Assembly: GCA_016195825.1 (NCBI GenBank)
Contig: JACPYV010000018.1
Location: forward strand, 18,650-82,649
Reading direction: 5' to 3'
Source of the DNA: Burkholderiales bacterium
GTDB taxonomy: Bacteria; Pseudomonadota; Gammaproteobacteria; Burkholderiales; Burkholderiaceae_C
Length of the DNA stretch: 64,000 nucleotides
In this document: positions 16,515-26,207 of the stretch, piece after piece
Numbering within the stretch: position 1 is the stretch's first letter
How the letters are laid out: each line of letters begins with the position of its first letter
Made by a program: the position numbers and the translations under genes
The notes under the pieces: model-generated
Seen by the model: the letters and a program-made list of their open reading frames with translations, nothing else
Database searches by the model: none
What the model was told of the DNA's origin: nothing

Positions 16515-19500
16515 ATGCACCCCCTAATTCGAGGCCTGCTCTGCCTGCTGCTGCTCGGGGCGGGCCTGGCCCGCGCCGACGCCGGCGTGGGCCCGCTGGA
16601 GGTGCAGTTCCGCAGCGTGGCCGTGCCGCAGAACTCCGTGCCGGCCATCGCGCAGGACAGCACGGGCTTCATGTGGATTGCGACGAGCAAGGGCTTGACG
16701 CGCTACGACGGCTACCGGCTGCGCCCTATCGAGGCGGCGGGTGACACCGCGGCCAAACGCAGCCTGGGCTGGGTGCGGGCGCTGACACCCGGCGCCGACG
16801 GCCGCATGTGGATAGGCACGGAGTTCCTGGGCCTGGTGGCCTACGACCCTGAGCGGGACCGCGTTGAAACCCACGCCCAGGATGGCCCGCAGGCGCCCAT
16901 CCGCGCGCTGGCCCAGGGCCGCGACGGCGCCGTCTGGGTGGGCACCATGGGCCGCGGCCTGTACCGCTACGACGCGGCAGCCCGGCGCTACGACGCCCAG
17001 GTGCTGCGCTGGCACGGCGAGGCCGAGTCGCGCGTGCTGGCGCTGCGTGCCGCCGCTGACGGCACCGTCTGGGCCGGCCATTGGCGCGGCCTGGCGCGGC
17101 GGGTGGATGGCGCCTGGCAGGACCTGTCCTTGCCCGGCCTGCCCGACGGCGTGCCGGTGCTGGCGCTGGCCGAGGACCGCGGCGGGCGCATCTGGCTGGG
17201 CACGCAGGACGGCCATCTGGGCGTCGTCGAGCAAGGGCAGGTGCGCTGGGTTCAGGCGCTGGGCATGCCCATCCAGGCGCTCGCCGAAGGCGCCGATGGG
17301 CGTCTGTGGGTGGGCAGCAAGAACGGGCTGTACTGGGTCAACCCGGCCAGCGGCAGCATCGATGCCCGGCTGCGCCAGGACCCGCGCCGCGTCATGGGCT
17401 TGGCGGGCAACGACATCAGCGGCGTGCTGCGCGACCGCAGCGGCGCGATGTGGGTCAGCGGCTACGGCCTGGGCGTGCAGCGCCACCTGCACCACCCGGC
17501 GCTGGCAGTGCGCGGGCCGGACGCCGACCCCGCCGGCCCGCTGGCCGAGGCTGACGTGCGGGCCGTGCTGGCGCTGAAGAACGGCGAGGTGCTGGCGCCA
17601 ACGCAGACCGGCCACGTCGTGCGCCTGGACGGCCGCCCGGGCCGCGAGTTGGCCACGCTGGGCGAGTGGGGGCGCGAGCGGCGCAGCGTCGTGGAGATCC
17701 TGGCCGAGGCAGGCGACGGTAGCCTGTGGATGGCTGCGGCCGGCCGGCTGGAGCACCGCGCCGCCGACGGCCGGCTGCTGCGCGACTGGCCGCTGGACGG
17801 CGGCCGTGCCCAGCAACTGCTGCTGCGCACGGACGGCAGCGTGTGGGTGGGCCTGCAGGAAGGGCTGTACCGCCTGGCCAGCGCCACGGCGGCGGCGCCG
17901 GAGCGCGTGCACCCGCTGGGCGGCGCGCTGCTGCACGGCGGCGTCTACGTGCTGCGCACGGCGCCGGACGGCCGCCTGTGGGTGGGGGGCCAGCAAGGCC
18001 TGTACCGAGAGCGCGAGGCGGGCGGTGGCGGCCTGGAGCCAGTGCCGCAGGCACCCAAGGAGGGCCTGGCCAGCCCCATCGTCATGGACTTGCTGTGGGG
18101 CCGTAACGGCCGCCTGTGGGTGGACACGCCGGCCAGCGGCCTGCACCGGTTGATTGGCTGGGACGGACAGGGGCGTGCGCGCTTCGAACGCATCAGCGAG
18201 CGCCACGGCGTGGACGGCGTGTTCGGCGGCAACCTGCACGAGGACAGCCAGGGCCGCATTTGGAGCCAGCTCTACGTCTACGACCCCGCGGCCGATCGCA
18301 TCGACAACTTCGGCAGCGCCGAGGGCGCCAACTTCGGCAGCTTTTGGTTCTTTGCCAGCACCGAGCTGCCTGGCGGCGGCCTGCTGTTCGGCGGCAGCCG
18401 CGGCCTGCTGCGCGTGCTGCCCGATGCCTGGCGGGCACTGCCGTCCAACCCGCCGCTGGTCATCAGCGGGCTGCGCGTCAACGGCCAGCCGTGGGAGCAG
18501 GCGCACCCGCTGCAGGGGCTGACGCTGCCGCCGGCCAAGCGCACGCTGTCCGTCGAGTTCGCCGCGCTGGACTACGCCGACCCTTCGCGGCTGCGCTACG
18601 AGTACCGCCTGGAGGGCCTGGACAGTGAGTGGACCCGTGTCGACGCGAGCGCGCGCAACCCCAGCTTCGGGCCGCTGCGGCCCGGCCATTACACGCTGCT
18701 GGTGCGCGCCACGGCCCACCAGACGCAGTGGGGCACCGGACAGCTGCGGCTGCCCATCACGTTGGAGCCGGCTTGGTGGGAGACGGACTGGGCGCGCATC
18801 GGCGGTGGGCTGCTGACGCTGGTGGTCATCTGGGGCTGGATGCGCTGGCGCACGCGCTCGCTGCGTCGGCGCGAGGCCGAGCTGCGCGTGCTGGTGGACG
18901 AGCGCACAGCCGAGCTGCGCGAGCTCAGCCTGACCGACACGCTGACCGGCCTGCGCAACCGCCGCTACCTGGAGCTGCGCATGGACGACGACCTGCGCCT
19001 GTGCCTGCGCCGCTTCGAGACGCCGGAGGGCGAAGGCCCGGGGCCGGATGCCGACCTGCTGCTGATGCTGCTGGACCTGGACCACTTCAAGCGCGTCAAC
19101 GACGTGCACGGCCACGCAGCCGGCGACGCGGTGCTGGTGCAGCTGGCCGGGCGGCTGCGCCAGGTCTTCCGCGAAACCGACTCCCTGGTGCGCTGGGGCG
19201 GCGAGGAAATCCTGGTGTTGGCCCGCGAGACCGAGCGCCGGGACGCCGCCGATCTGGCCGCGCGTGTGTGCGCCGCCGTGCGCGACACCCCCTTCGACAT
19301 CGGCCCCGGCGAGACCGTGCACGTCACTGTGTCCATCGGCTTCTGCGCCTTTCCGCTGGACCCGCGCCACCCGCGGCTGTGGGACTGGCGCGCCTGCCTG
19401 GGTCTGGCCGACTCGGCGCTGTACGCGGCCAAGGCGCAAGGCCGCGACGGGTACGTGGGCGCCATCCGCGCCAACGGCCTGTCGCCGCGCGAGGCCCCCG

Positions 19501-19580
19501 AGGGCCCGGACGGCTGGCGCACCGAAGCGCGGCTGGATGTGGCGCGCAGCGCCGTGCGCGACGCGGTCAGCCCAGCCTGA
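16515..19580 (+). CDS. Periplasmic propeller (two-component-regulator type) sensor diguanylate cyclase
   Basis: 1021 residues. The signal peptide is MHPLIRGLLCLLLLGAGLA. A beta-propeller follows, built of repeats of the type DGRxWxGTxxGL (for example DGRMWIGTEFLGL, DGAVWVGTMGRGL, DGRLWVGSKNGL), about residues 30-670. A Y_Y_Y domain (YRLEGLDSEWTRVD, about 676-752), one membrane helix (about 760-780), a short coiled coil and a GGDEF domain (about 803-985) complete it. The cyclase motif reads GGEEI, preceded by RETD five residues earlier, which fits the RxxD inhibitory site. So it should make c-di-GMP in response to a periplasmic ligand. Its 3' end overlaps the convergent esterase gene by 14 bases. 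The family plan is well known; the ligand is unknown. Confidence 0.92.
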   Translation: MHPLIRGLLCLLLLGAGLARADAGVGPLEVQFRSVAVPQNSVPAIAQDSTGFMWIATSKGLTRYDGYRLRPIEAAGDTAAKRSLGWVRALTPGADGRMWIGTEFLGLVAYDPERDRVETHAQDGPQAPIRALAQGRDGAVWVGTMGRGLYRYDAAARRYDAQVLRWHGEAESRVLALRAAADGTVWAGHWRGLARRVDGAWQDLSLPGLPDGVPVLALAEDRGGRIWLGTQDGHLGVVEQGQVRWVQALGMPIQALAEGADGRLWVGSKNGLYWVNPASGSIDARLRQDPRRVMGLAGNDISGVLRDRSGAMWVSGYGLGVQRHLHHPALAVRGPDADPAGPLAEADVRAVLALKNGEVLAPTQTGHVVRLDGRPGRELATLGEWGRERRSVVEILAEAGDGSLWMAAAGRLEHRAADGRLLRDWPLDGGRAQQLLLRTDGSVWVGLQEGLYRLASATAAAPERVHPLGGALLHGGVYVLRTAPDGRLWVGGQQGLYREREAGGGGLEPVPQAPKEGLASPIVMDLLWGRNGRLWVDTPASGLHRLIGWDGQGRARFERISERHGVDGVFGGNLHEDSQGRIWSQLYVYDPAADRIDNFGSAEGANFGSFWFFASTELPGGGLLFGGSRGLLRVLPDAWRALPSNPPLVISGLRVNGQPWEQAHPLQGLTLPPAKRTLSVEFAALDYADPSRLRYEYRLEGLDSEWTRVDASARNPSFGPLRPGHYTLLVRATAHQTQWGTGQLRLPITLEPAWWETDWARIGGGLLTLVVIWGWMRWRTRSLRRREAELRVLVDERTAELRELSLTDTLTGLRNRRYLELRMDDDLRLCLRRFETPEGEGPGPDADLLLMLLDLDHFKRVNDVHGHAAGDAVLVQLAGRLRQVFRETDSLVRWGGEEILVLARETERRDAADLAARVCAAVRDTPFDIGPGETVHVTVSIGFCAFPLDPRHPRLWDWRACLGLADSALYAAKAQGRDGYVGAIRANGLSPREAPEGPDGWRTEARLDVARSAVRDAVSPA

Positions 19581-20391
19581 ACAAAGCCCGCAACGCCGCG
19601 GGCAGCTCTGCCCGCCAGGCCGCCTCGTTGTGGCCGGCCTCGGCCGCGATGTGCAGGCTCAGCTGTGTCGGCGGCAGCTGGCGGGCCAGCTGCGCGTGCA
19701 TGCGCTGTGTCAGGGCGGCCATGCTGCCGCCTTCCTTGCCGCCGCAGTAGAGGTGCACGCGCGTGCCGGCCGCCAGCCCGGCCTGCGCCGTCGCGTCGAA
19801 CAGCTGCGGCGCAGCCCAGTAGGACGGGCTGAACAGGCCGTAGCGGCCGAACACCTCGCCGTGCCACAGCATTGCGGCATGGCTGATGAGGCCGCCCAGC
19901 GAGCTGCCGATCAGCGCCGTGTGCTCACGCTCGGGCCGCGTGCGCCAGCCCGCATCAATGAAGGGCTTGACTGTCTTCACGATGAAGTCGAGGTAGGCCC
20001 GGCCTTCGGCTTTGCCCAGCTCGGCATGGTCGTAGGGCGCCATCTCGGTGTTGCGCTTCTCGCGGCCGTTGTCAATGCCCACGACCAGGGCCTCGAAGCC
20101 GGTGTCCCTGGCCAGTTGGGCACAAGTCTCGTCCACGCCCCATTCGCCGGCATAGCTGGTGGCCGCGTCGAACAGGTTCTGGCCGTCGTGCATGTAGATG
20201 ACCGGGTAGCGGCGCTGCGGCTCCAGCGCGTAGCTGGGCGGCAGGCACAGGCGCAGTGTGCGGCTGCGGGCCAGGCCCGGCAGGGCCAGCGGCTCGGGCA
20301 GCACGCTGACGCTGGGCAGCGCGGTGGACGCCGCCGCCCAGGCGGGCAGCGATGACAGCAGGGGCAGGGTCAGCAGCAGGCGGCGTTGCAT
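19567..20391 (-). CDS. Secreted alpha/beta hydrolase, esterase D/IroE-like
   Basis: 274 residues. The signal peptide is MQRRLLLTLPLLSSLPAWAA. The core shows RRYPVIYMHDGQNLFDAATS, typical of the Putative_esterase family. The nucleophile elbow ALIGSSLGGLISHAA carries Ser in GSSLGG, and FGRYGLFSPSYW follows. AGHNEAAWRAELP near the end supplies the catalytic His. Relatives hydrolyse esters such as trilactone siderophores or S-formylglutathione. The export signal argues for a periplasmic role. The start is the Met at 20391, which begins the signal peptide; longer readings run antisense through the peptidase gene. The two divergent starts are only 25 bases apart. Confidence 0.85.
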   Translation of the reverse strand: MQRRLLLTLPLLSSLPAWAAASTALPSVSVLPEPLALPGLARSRTLRLCLPPSYALEPQRRYPVIYMHDGQNLFDAATSYAGEWGVDETCAQLARDTGFEALVVGIDNGREKRNTEMAPYDHAELGKAEGRAYLDFIVKTVKPFIDAGWRTRPEREHTALIGSSLGGLISHAAMLWHGEVFGRYGLFSPSYWAAPQLFDATAQAGLAAGTRVHLYCGGKEGGSMAALTQRMHAQLARQLPPTQLSLHIAAEAGHNEAAWRAELPAALRALFRLG

Positions 20392-20415
20392 GGCGAGTCG
20401 GGTGACACTTTGGAC

Positions 20416-21729
20416 ATGAAGACCTCGCACGCTATCCGACAAGCCCTGGCCCTGCTGCTCGTCACGGCTGCGGCGCTGACCCAGGCCCAGGCCCAGGCGC
20501 TCAGCGCCGACGAGCAGCAGCTCGTGGCCCACGTCAGGCGCCACACGCCTGACGCGCTGAGGCTGCTGGAGCGCAGCGTACTCATCAACAGCGGCACGCT
20601 GAACCCGGCCGGCGTGCGCGAGGTGGGTGCGCTGTTCGGCGCCGAATTCGAGGCCCTGGGCTTCAAGACGCGCTGGGTGGACATGCCAGCCGACATGAAG
20701 CGTGCCGGCCACCTGGTGGCCGAGCGCGTGGGCGAACACGGCCAGCGCGTGCTGCTGATCGGCCACCTGGACACCGTGTTCGAGAAGGACAGTACCGTGC
20801 CGCCGTGGCAGAGCGACGGCAGCAAGGTGCGCGGCCAGGGCGTGTCCGACATGAAGGGCGGTGACGTCATCGTGCTGCTCGCGCTGCGCGCGCTGAACGA
20901 CATCGGCGCGCTGCAGGGCCGCACGGTGCGGGCCGTCTTCACCGGCGACGAGGAGCGCGTGGGCAGCCCCGCCGAGGTCGCGCGCGCCGCGCTGGTCGCC
21001 GCCGCCAGGCAAAGCGACGTGGCGCTGGCCTTCGAAGGCGCGGCGCAGGACGAGCAGGGCCAGCCCACGGGCACCGTCGGGCGGCGCGCGTCGGGCAGCT
21101 GGCATCTGCAGGTGACGGCGCGCACCGGGCACTCCGCCGGCGTGTTCGGCCGCGACGGCTTCGGCGCGCTGTACGAGGCGGCGCGCATCCTCAACGCTTT
21201 TCAGGAGCAGCTGCGCGAGCCGGAGCTGACCTTCAACGCCGCCACCATCGTGGGTGGCACCAGCGCCGCCTGGGACGACGGCCAGAGCCAGGGTACGGCC
21301 TTCGGCAAGAGCAACGTCATCCCGCGCGACGCCATCGTGCGCGGCGACCTGCGCTACCTGACGGCCGAGCAGGGTGCCCGCGCCCGCGAGCGCATGCAGG
21401 CCATCGTTGAGCAGTCCTTGCCTGGCACGCGCGCCCGCATCAGCTTTCACGAGAGCTACCCACCCATGGCGCCCACCCCCGGCAACATGCGCCTGCTGGC
21501 GCGCTATTCCCAGGCCAGCGACGACGCCGGCCTGGGCACGGTGGCCGCCTTCCCGCCTGGCCAGCGCGGGGCGGGCGACGTGCAGTTCGTCGCGCCCTTC
21601 GTCGACAGCCTGGACGGCCTGGGCGCCGGTGGCGGCGGCGCACACACGCCGGACGAGTACCTGGACATCGCCTCCATCCAGCGCAGCGCCATCCGCGCGG
21701 CGCTGCTGATCTATCGGCTCACGCGCTGA
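20416..21729 (+). CDS. Secreted M20-family metallopeptidase (glutamate carboxypeptidase-like)
   Basis: 437 residues with signal peptide (LALLLVTAAALTQAQAQA). The M20 metal and catalytic motifs are present in order: VLLIGHLDTVFEKDS (His ligand and neighbouring Asp), GVSDMKGGDVIVLL (bridging Asp), VFTGDEERVGSP (catalytic Glu and metal Glu) and GAHTPDEYLD near the end (last His). A dimerisation insert lies between about residues 200 and 310. This pattern fits carboxypeptidase G2-like enzymes that remove C-terminal Glu or hydrolyse related amides in the periplasm. The ATG at 20416 is chosen because the signal peptide starts there; a reading ten codons longer overlaps the divergent esterase start. 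Confidence 0.9.
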   Translation: MKTSHAIRQALALLLVTAAALTQAQAQALSADEQQLVAHVRRHTPDALRLLERSVLINSGTLNPAGVREVGALFGAEFEALGFKTRWVDMPADMKRAGHLVAERVGEHGQRVLLIGHLDTVFEKDSTVPPWQSDGSKVRGQGVSDMKGGDVIVLLALRALNDIGALQGRTVRAVFTGDEERVGSPAEVARAALVAAARQSDVALAFEGAAQDEQGQPTGTVGRRASGSWHLQVTARTGHSAGVFGRDGFGALYEAARILNAFQEQLREPELTFNAATIVGGTSAAWDDGQSQGTAFGKSNVIPRDAIVRGDLRYLTAEQGARARERMQAIVEQSLPGTRARISFHESYPPMAPTPGNMRLLARYSQASDDAGLGTVAAFPPGQRGAGDVQFVAPFVDSLDGLGAGGGGAHTPDEYLDIASIQRSAIRAALLIYRLTR

Positions 21730-21838
21730 AGGGCGTCCGAGCAGCCCGCGGACTCAGGCAAAACCCCGCCCTCATCCGGCAACCGGCACCGCTGCCGCGG
21801 TGCCAAACTCGCCCCCCATCACCAGCAGGGGAGCAGGC

Positions 21839-24658
21839 GTGCCGGACACCTCGACGACGGCCCCAAACGGGCCATTCAGGCTGACCCGCCGCCGCGTCAT
21901 CGGCGCCGGCACTGCGGCGGTGACGCTGCTGGTGCACGAGCTGGCCGTGGCCTTCAAGCCGCCCGCCGTCCGGCTGCCTGGCGCACGGCCACAGCCGGTG
22001 GACACGCCCACGCAGCCGCATGCGCCGCCGGGCGCACCGGACTGGTCCGGCGGCCCCGGCCAGGCGCGCTTTCGCATCGATGGCTTGGCCAAGGTCACGG
22101 GGCAGAAGATCTATGCCCGCGACTTCCGCGCAGCCGATATGCCCGGCTGGCCCGCCACCGAGCGCATGGCGCTGGTGCTGCGCGCGACGCGGCCGGGACA
22201 GGTCTTCTCGGGCCTGGACCTGGGCCGATTGGCCGCGGCCGCTGCCGTGCCCATGCTGACCATCACGCAGGCGCCGCTGCCCGGCTACCCCTGGCCGCAG
22301 CGCGACCTGGCCTCGCTCAACCTCACACTGCCCTTCTCGACGCAGGGCGCCAACGGTATCCAGCAGCTGCTGGTGCCGCTGGGCACCGCGCCGCAGTTCC
22401 ATGGCCAGGCCGTGGCCATCCTGGTGTTCGCGGATGCCAACGCTTTTCGCCGCGCCAAGCGTGAACTGCAGTTCGAGCCCGGCGTCGTGCAGGCCGGCGC
22501 CGCGGTGCCGCCCGAACCGGCCCAGCCCTATCCGCCCACCACCTACCTGACGCGCTACGAGGCGCCGGGCATCGCGCCGTTCTCGCAGGTGCAGGTGGGC
22601 GTGGCGTCCGACCCCTACGCACCGGACTCCACCACCCAGCCCTACAACACCACCGCCAAGGCGCTGCGCGGGCGCATCGCCGCGCAGCTGGCCGACCCGG
22701 CGCTGCTCAGGCTCGGCGGCAGCTATTCGACGCAGGTGCTGGACCCGATGTTCATGGAACCGGAGGCCGGCCTGGCCTGGCTGGACCGCAGCGGCGCGGG
22801 CACGCTCAGCCTGGTGCTGGGCACGCAGGCGACGAACGGCGACGCGGGCGACAGCCTGGCGATGTTCGGCGAGGGCTGCCCCGTGTCGGTGAAGACGGTC
22901 GCGCTGCATTCCTGCTATCCCGGTGGCGGCTTCGGTGGGCGCGACGTGTCCACCTTCCCGCCGCTGCTGGCCGTCACGGCCGCGCTGGCGGACGGGCCGG
23001 TGCGCATCGCGCAGGACCGCTACGAGCAGTTCCAGAGCGGCCTCAAGCAACTGGGCAGCACCATCAGCCAGCAGATCGCGGTGGACCCCGCGACCGGCCG
23101 GTTCGTGGCCTTCGGCAGTTCACAGGTGCTGGCCGCCGGTGGGCAGAACAACTACAGCCAGTTCGTCGCGATGCTGGCCGGCTACTGCGGCCTGAGCGGC
23201 TACGACATCCGGCAGGCCTGGGTGGACGCGGTGGCCCAGCCCAGCACCGGCGTGGTGGCGGGCTCCATGCGCGGCTTCGGCGGGCCGCAGGCCAGCTGGG
23301 CGGTCGAGACGCTGGTGGACGAAGTGGCCGTGGCGCTCAAGCGTGACCCCATCGCCCTGCGCGAAGCCAATGCGCTGCGCGAGGCCGACCGCACCATCAC
23401 GGGCGCGCCGCTGATGCAGACGATGAGGCTGAAAGAGATCTGCCGCCTGGCGCGCGCCCACCCGCTGTGGCGCGACCGCGAGGCGGTGAAGGCGCGCAAG
23501 GCGCGCGAAGGCATCCGCTACGGCGTGGGTTTTGCGCTGGCCAACCAGGCCTATGGCACGGGCACGGACGGCGTGATGGCCGAGGTGGCTGTTGCACCCG
23601 ACGGGCGCCTGACCGTGCGCACCAACTGCGTGGACATGGGCAATGGCTCTGCAACGACGCTGGCCCTCAGCACGGCCGGATGGCTGGGCCGCAACGCTCA
23701 TGACATCGTCATGGGCGATGTGGGCAGCTTCAACGCGCTGGACCTGCACAGCGACAAAGGTGGCAGTTGGGCCGACCCGCGCTGGACGGCCAGCTTCAGC
23801 ATGTCCAGCAGCGCCTGCCTGACGGCCTTCCACCAGGTGCATGTGACCGAGCAGGCCAGCCGTGTGCTTTTCGAGGCCGGGCTGCTGCCAGCAGCAGCCG
23901 CGCTGTGGGGCGTGCCCGTGGCGCAGGTGCAGGGACGCACGCGCTGGGAGGGCGAGCGCCTGTCGGCGCCAGGGCTGCAGTCGCTGCCGCTGGCGGCGCT
24001 GGCCGCGCAGGTGCACAAGGCCGGGCTGACGGCAGGTGCGATGGTGCACGCCGTCTACCAGGGCGCCTGGGTGTCGGCGACCTATGCAACGCCTGCCGGC
24101 GCGGCACTGCTGCTGCCCGTCGACGGGTTGTCGCTACGGCCGGGCGGCCAGGCTCTGTGGGTGCCGGTGCCGCGGCAGGACGTCATCCCGCCCAACCCCG
24201 AGGCCAGGCTGTACTGGCGCAGCCTGTATGCCCCGTCGGGGGCGGCGATCGCGGTCGAGATCGATGCGAGGACGCATGAGCCGCGTGTCGTCGCGGTAGA
24301 GCTGTGGGTGGACGCAGGCAAGGTGCTGCAGCGTGACCTGCTCGTGGGCCAGGCCCAGGGCGGCATCGCGATGGGCATCGGCTATGCGCTGCTGGAGAAG
24401 CTGCCACTGGAGGCGGGCGGCGCGGGCGACGGGCGCTGGAACCTGGACCGCTACCAGGTCGCGTTGTCGTGCGACGTGCCGCTGGCGCGGCTGAACATCA
24501 CGACGCTGCCGACCGACGAGCCGACGGCCAAGGGCATCGCCGAGGCGGTGCTGTGCCCCATCGCGCCGGCCATCGGCAATGCCATCGCCCACGCCACCGG
24601 CAAGCGCTGGCGCAGCCTGCCCATCACCGCCGCAGACATCGAAAAGGCGCTGTCATGA
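21839..24658 (+). CDS. Molybdopterin-binding subunit of a xanthine dehydrogenase-family oxidoreductase, Tat-exported
   Basis: About 939 residues. It starts with a twin-arginine signal (LTRRRVIGAGTAAVTLL), so the folded enzyme is exported. The molybdenum-cofactor subunit motifs are present: YPGGGFGGRDVSTFPP, SMRGFGGPQASWAVETLVDE and the C-terminal GIAEAVLCPIAPAIGNAI with the likely catalytic Glu, followed by ITAADIEKAL. The layout with a split first domain resembles IorB/isoquinoline oxidoreductase-type subunits. The GTG at 21839 is chosen because AGGGGA lies six bases before it; another in-frame GTG at 21800 is possible. It overlaps the 2Fe-2S subunit by four bases. No FAD subunit is present, and the third gene supplies a cytochrome instead. 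Substrate unknown, probably an aldehyde or N-heterocycle. Confidence 0.92.
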   Translation: MPDTSTTAPNGPFRLTRRRVIGAGTAAVTLLVHELAVAFKPPAVRLPGARPQPVDTPTQPHAPPGAPDWSGGPGQARFRIDGLAKVTGQKIYARDFRAADMPGWPATERMALVLRATRPGQVFSGLDLGRLAAAAAVPMLTITQAPLPGYPWPQRDLASLNLTLPFSTQGANGIQQLLVPLGTAPQFHGQAVAILVFADANAFRRAKRELQFEPGVVQAGAAVPPEPAQPYPPTTYLTRYEAPGIAPFSQVQVGVASDPYAPDSTTQPYNTTAKALRGRIAAQLADPALLRLGGSYSTQVLDPMFMEPEAGLAWLDRSGAGTLSLVLGTQATNGDAGDSLAMFGEGCPVSVKTVALHSCYPGGGFGGRDVSTFPPLLAVTAALADGPVRIAQDRYEQFQSGLKQLGSTISQQIAVDPATGRFVAFGSSQVLAAGGQNNYSQFVAMLAGYCGLSGYDIRQAWVDAVAQPSTGVVAGSMRGFGGPQASWAVETLVDEVAVALKRDPIALREANALREADRTITGAPLMQTMRLKEICRLARAHPLWRDREAVKARKAREGIRYGVGFALANQAYGTGTDGVMAEVAVAPDGRLTVRTNCVDMGNGSATTLALSTAGWLGRNAHDIVMGDVGSFNALDLHSDKGGSWADPRWTASFSMSSSACLTAFHQVHVTEQASRVLFEAGLLPAAAALWGVPVAQVQGRTRWEGERLSAPGLQSLPLAALAAQVHKAGLTAGAMVHAVYQGAWVSATYATPAGAALLLPVDGLSLRPGGQALWVPVPRQDVIPPNPEARLYWRSLYAPSGAAIAVEIDARTHEPRVVAVELWVDAGKVLQRDLLVGQAQGGIAMGIGYALLEKLPLEAGGAGDGRWNLDRYQVALSCDVPLARLNITTLPTDEPTAKGIAEAVLCPIAPAIGNAIAHATGKRWRSLPITAADIEKALS

Positions 24659-25179
24659 CCGAGCTCGTCCCCGTCCAGTTCCACGTCAACGGCCGGCCCG
24701 TGAAGGCCGAGGTGCCCACCGACCTGCCGCTGGTCGACTTCCTGCGTGAGGAGCTGGGCCTCAGTGGCACGCGGCTGTGCTGCGGCATCGGCGTCTGCAG
24801 GGCCTGCACCGTCGCGGCCCGTCGCGTGCCGTCCGCGCAGGCGCAGCCCATGCTGGCCTGCTCCACCCCGGTGGCACTGCTGCAGGGCCAGTCCATCACC
24901 ACCGTCGAGGGCACCGGCAGCATGGACAAGCCCAGCGCCGTGCAGCAGGCTTTCCTCGACCACTTCGCCTTCCAGTGCGGCTACTGCACGCCGGGCTTCG
25001 TGATGGCCACAGAAATGCTGCTGGGCCGGCTGGGTGAACAGCCCGTGAGGCGTGACCAGCTCGACGCTGCCATTGAAGACGCGGTGGGCCAGCACATCTG
25101 CCGCTGCACCGGCTACGCCCGCTACCACCAGGCCATCCGCGCCGTCGTGCTGGCGCAGAAAGGGCTGGTGAAGCCATGA
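24655..25179 (+). CDS. 2Fe-2S subunit of the molybdenum hydroxylase
   Basis: 174 residues. The plant-ferredoxin-like N-domain has CCGIGVCRACTV plus a later Cys (MLACSTP). The C-terminal all-helical domain binds the second 2Fe-2S centre through FQCGYCTPGF and HICRCTGYARYHQA. This is the small subunit that takes electrons from the molybdenum centre. It has no signal peptide of its own, so it probably travels with the Tat-signalled large subunit, as known for this enzyme class. It overlaps the genes on both sides by four bases (ATGA), the tightest coupling in the window. Confidence 0.95.
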   Translation: MTELVPVQFHVNGRPVKAEVPTDLPLVDFLREELGLSGTRLCCGIGVCRACTVAARRVPSAQAQPMLACSTPVALLQGQSITTVEGTGSMDKPSAVQQAFLDHFAFQCGYCTPGFVMATEMLLGRLGEQPVRRDQLDAAIEDAVGQHICRCTGYARYHQAIRAVVLAQKGLVKP

Positions 25180-26188
25180 GAGCCTTGCTCCTTCTGTGGC
25201 TGATCGGCAGCACGCAGGCCGAGACGCTGTTCGAGTACGGCCGCCAGTGCGCCGCGCAGATCAGTGAGATCCCGGCCTTCAACTGCATGGCCGGCGAGGA
25301 GATCCCCATCACCGTGGACGGCCAGCCTGTGCCGCCGCAACCCGCGCCCGCGCGCTGCGACAGGCCGTCGCTGTTGCCACAGAACGACCCGGGCAGCCAG
25401 GGCCAGTGCGTGCCCGGCAGCCGCGCGCTGGTGCTGCGCGACGACAAGACGGCGCAGGTCAGCGCCGTCTGCCGCAAGCAGGTCGCACGGCCCGCGGGCA
25501 GTGCGCTGTTCGACGAGATCAACGTCATCTCCCACAGCCTGAAGGACGGCAAGACCTGCTGGTTCACCGCCAAGGCGGCTGCACCGCTGACCGCCGCCAG
25601 CGGCATCGACGGCCGCTGGGTGCCCTCGCCCAGCACGCTCACGCGCAAGCCGCCGCCTGCAAGCCCCGAGGGAGTCGCCGCGCCGCCGGCCGATAAGGTC
25701 TGGCTGCCCCCGGCCAAGGTTGCCTGGAGCCAGCCCGCCTGCGTCAGCTGCCACGACAGTGGGCCGTTCATGTACTCGCCCTACATCGCGCAGACGACCA
25801 AGCTGCCCGGAGACCCCTTCGGCTACTACCAGCCCAAGGCCATCGGTGAGGACTTCAGGCGAGCCTGGGCGACGCTAAATGCCTTCGGCATCACCACGCG
25901 CGGCAACACCTGCACGGCCTGCCACCGCATGGGCAACATGAACTCCTGCAATGTCACCATGGCCCAGTCCACGGGCCGCGGGCACCAGGAGGGCGGCGAC
26001 GAGTGGTCCAAGAAGTACCCGCAATCGCATTGGATGAGCCCTGGCAACCTGCACAGCCAGGCGCAGTGGGACGAGCAGTTCACGGACAGCCTGAAGCAGC
26101 TGGCGGCGTGCTGTGCGGACCCGCGGGGGGCGGGTGCAAGGTGGTGGAGTACGGGCCGAAGGGGGTCCCGCCCAAGCGTCCAAGGTAA
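25176..26188 (+). CDS. Diheme c-type cytochrome-like protein, 3' end probably frameshifted
   Basis: The N-terminus (MRALLLLWLIGSTQA) is a signal peptide. Two heme c sites, CVSCH (189-193) and CTACH (246-250), mark it as a periplasmic diheme protein. Its place as third gene of the molybdenum hydroxylase operon makes it the likely electron acceptor. The opening frame stays intact to about base 26130. There, at a run of six G (in cccgcggggggcgggt), the downstream coding character passes to the frame one base earlier. That frame reads GCKVVEYGPKGVPPKRPR and stops at TAA 26186-26188. One missing G would join the two. Without the shift the frame runs on into the next gene and would wrongly fuse both. 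The shift could be real or a sequencing error. Confidence 0.75.
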
Positions 26189-26207
26189 GTACGTTCGGGA
26201 GGGCTGC

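Noticed and set aside
16524..19439. Minus-strand open frame of about 970 codons opposite the propeller diguanylate cyclase
   Set aside because: Antisense shadow caused by high GC at third positions. It has no recognisable domain, while the plus strand has signal peptide, propeller, Y_Y_Y and GGDEF motifs.
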